Shown piece by piece: positions 63,566-64,000 of a stretch of 64,000 nt of DNA. How positions within the stretch are numbered: the stretch's first letter is position 1; every line of letters starts with the position of its first letter. The notes under the pieces were generated by a model. That model was not told the DNA's origin and did no database searches. It saw nothing but the letters and a program-made list of their open reading frames with translations. The position numbers and the translations under genes are program-made. The stretch comes from Prorocentrum cordatum (Eukaryota > Sar > Dinophyceae > Prorocentrales > Prorocentraceae): positions 21,001 through 85,000 of the forward strand of contig CAUYUJ010014753.1 of assembly GCA_963575745.1 (NCBI GenBank). Direction: 5' to 3'.

Positions 63566-64000
63566 GAGGCTCCGAGGGCCAGGCAGGTGCGCTAGGGACC
63601 TCGTACCCCACCCCGTCTCCGTCAGGATTTTTGGGCCTCGGGAGGGGGGTCAAGTCAAGAAGCCATACGCCCATTGGCGCGTGGGCAGAACGGACGCGCT
63701 GCGCTGTATTGCGACGCAGGAAAACGGAGCGCTTCACGACTGCGAAGCAGAAACGCAAGGCGCATCACGACTGTGAAACGGAAGGTGCACGCGCAGAGGG
63801 GGAACAGGGAGGAACAGAAGCAAACAGCGAACTACAAGCGCGATGCCGAATCTGATGCCCGAAAGGGGGAGGGGGACGGTCAAATGCCTCACACGCTTCC
63901 TTACCCGTCTCCTGGCAGACGGGGGTCGCCGGAGTCTGGGCGGATCTGCCAGACACAGCGGTGGGGGTGCTGTGGGTGCCAGCGGTTCTGGGAGGAGGAA
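63566..64000. other. No gene recognised
   Basis: The window end is unique-looking DNA with several overlapping open frames and no conserved motif. Confidence 0.35.

Overview
This window looks like intergenic, repeat-dominated nuclear DNA of a dinoflagellate. The strongest evidence is at 46129-46180, where a full 22-nt dinoflagellate spliced-leader (SL) sequence is followed by two 15-nt SL relics (CCATTTTGGCTCAAG type) directly upstream of a retrotransposon. Other pointers are GC-rich DNA, many kinds of miniature inverted-repeat element, long triplet microsatellites and almost no host genes. The high GC would fit a Prorocentrum-like genome better than the more AT-rich Symbiodiniaceae, but that is only an inference. 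No rRNA, tRNA, CRISPR array or bacterial-type operon was seen. ORF-like stretches elsewhere are almost all translations of tandem repeats.

Layout. 1-13.8 kb: MITE-like elements, foldbacks, a GGTTTTCGGCGCC array, a CTTGGGGCC array with a 409-bp tandem duplication, tetranucleotide, GA, ATG and TCG microsatellites. 13.8-18.6 kb: TTGCACAAC and CAGCACAACCAC arrays, then an 80-90-bp satellite with a recurring header and tail. 18.6-36.1 kb: more MITEs, three CTTGGGGCC arrays, a ~140-bp tandem array, another satellite block and several insertions flanked by long direct repeats. 36.4-38.2 kb: a 73-bp minisatellite split by a duplicated block carrying ~490 bp of GTA repeat. 38.36-40.59 kb: one intact 744-codon ORF with an endonuclease/exonuclease/phosphatase (EEP) fold, followed by tandem copies of its own 3' end. 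42.4-42.85 kb: a frameshifted fragment of an Upf1-like SF1 helicase. 46.13-51.93 kb: a full-length APE-type LINE with ORF1, endonuclease, reverse transcriptase and a C-terminal Cys-His region, broken by two in-frame TAG codons and one frameshift. 52-64 kb: purine triplet arrays, further MITEs, a GTGGTGCAA array, a 420-bp segmental duplication around another satellite block, and a GATCTCACTACC array.

Two themes stand out. First, one ~163-bp family (called IE here) occurs nine times, five copies with clear 5-bp target duplications. Each copy offers a possible GA...AG intron, so it may be an introner. Two paralogous empty sites support insertion. Second, several unrelated inserts are bounded by direct repeats of 23-47 bp, far longer than normal transposon target duplications. 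The genes present (LINE, EEP protein, helicase fragment) all look retrotransposon-related or retrocopied. The LINE's nested SL relics show that its own mRNA was trans-spliced and reverse-transcribed repeatedly.

Coordinates were read by eye and may be off by one or two bases. Family names such as IE, R230, R170 and TIR208 are labels used only here.
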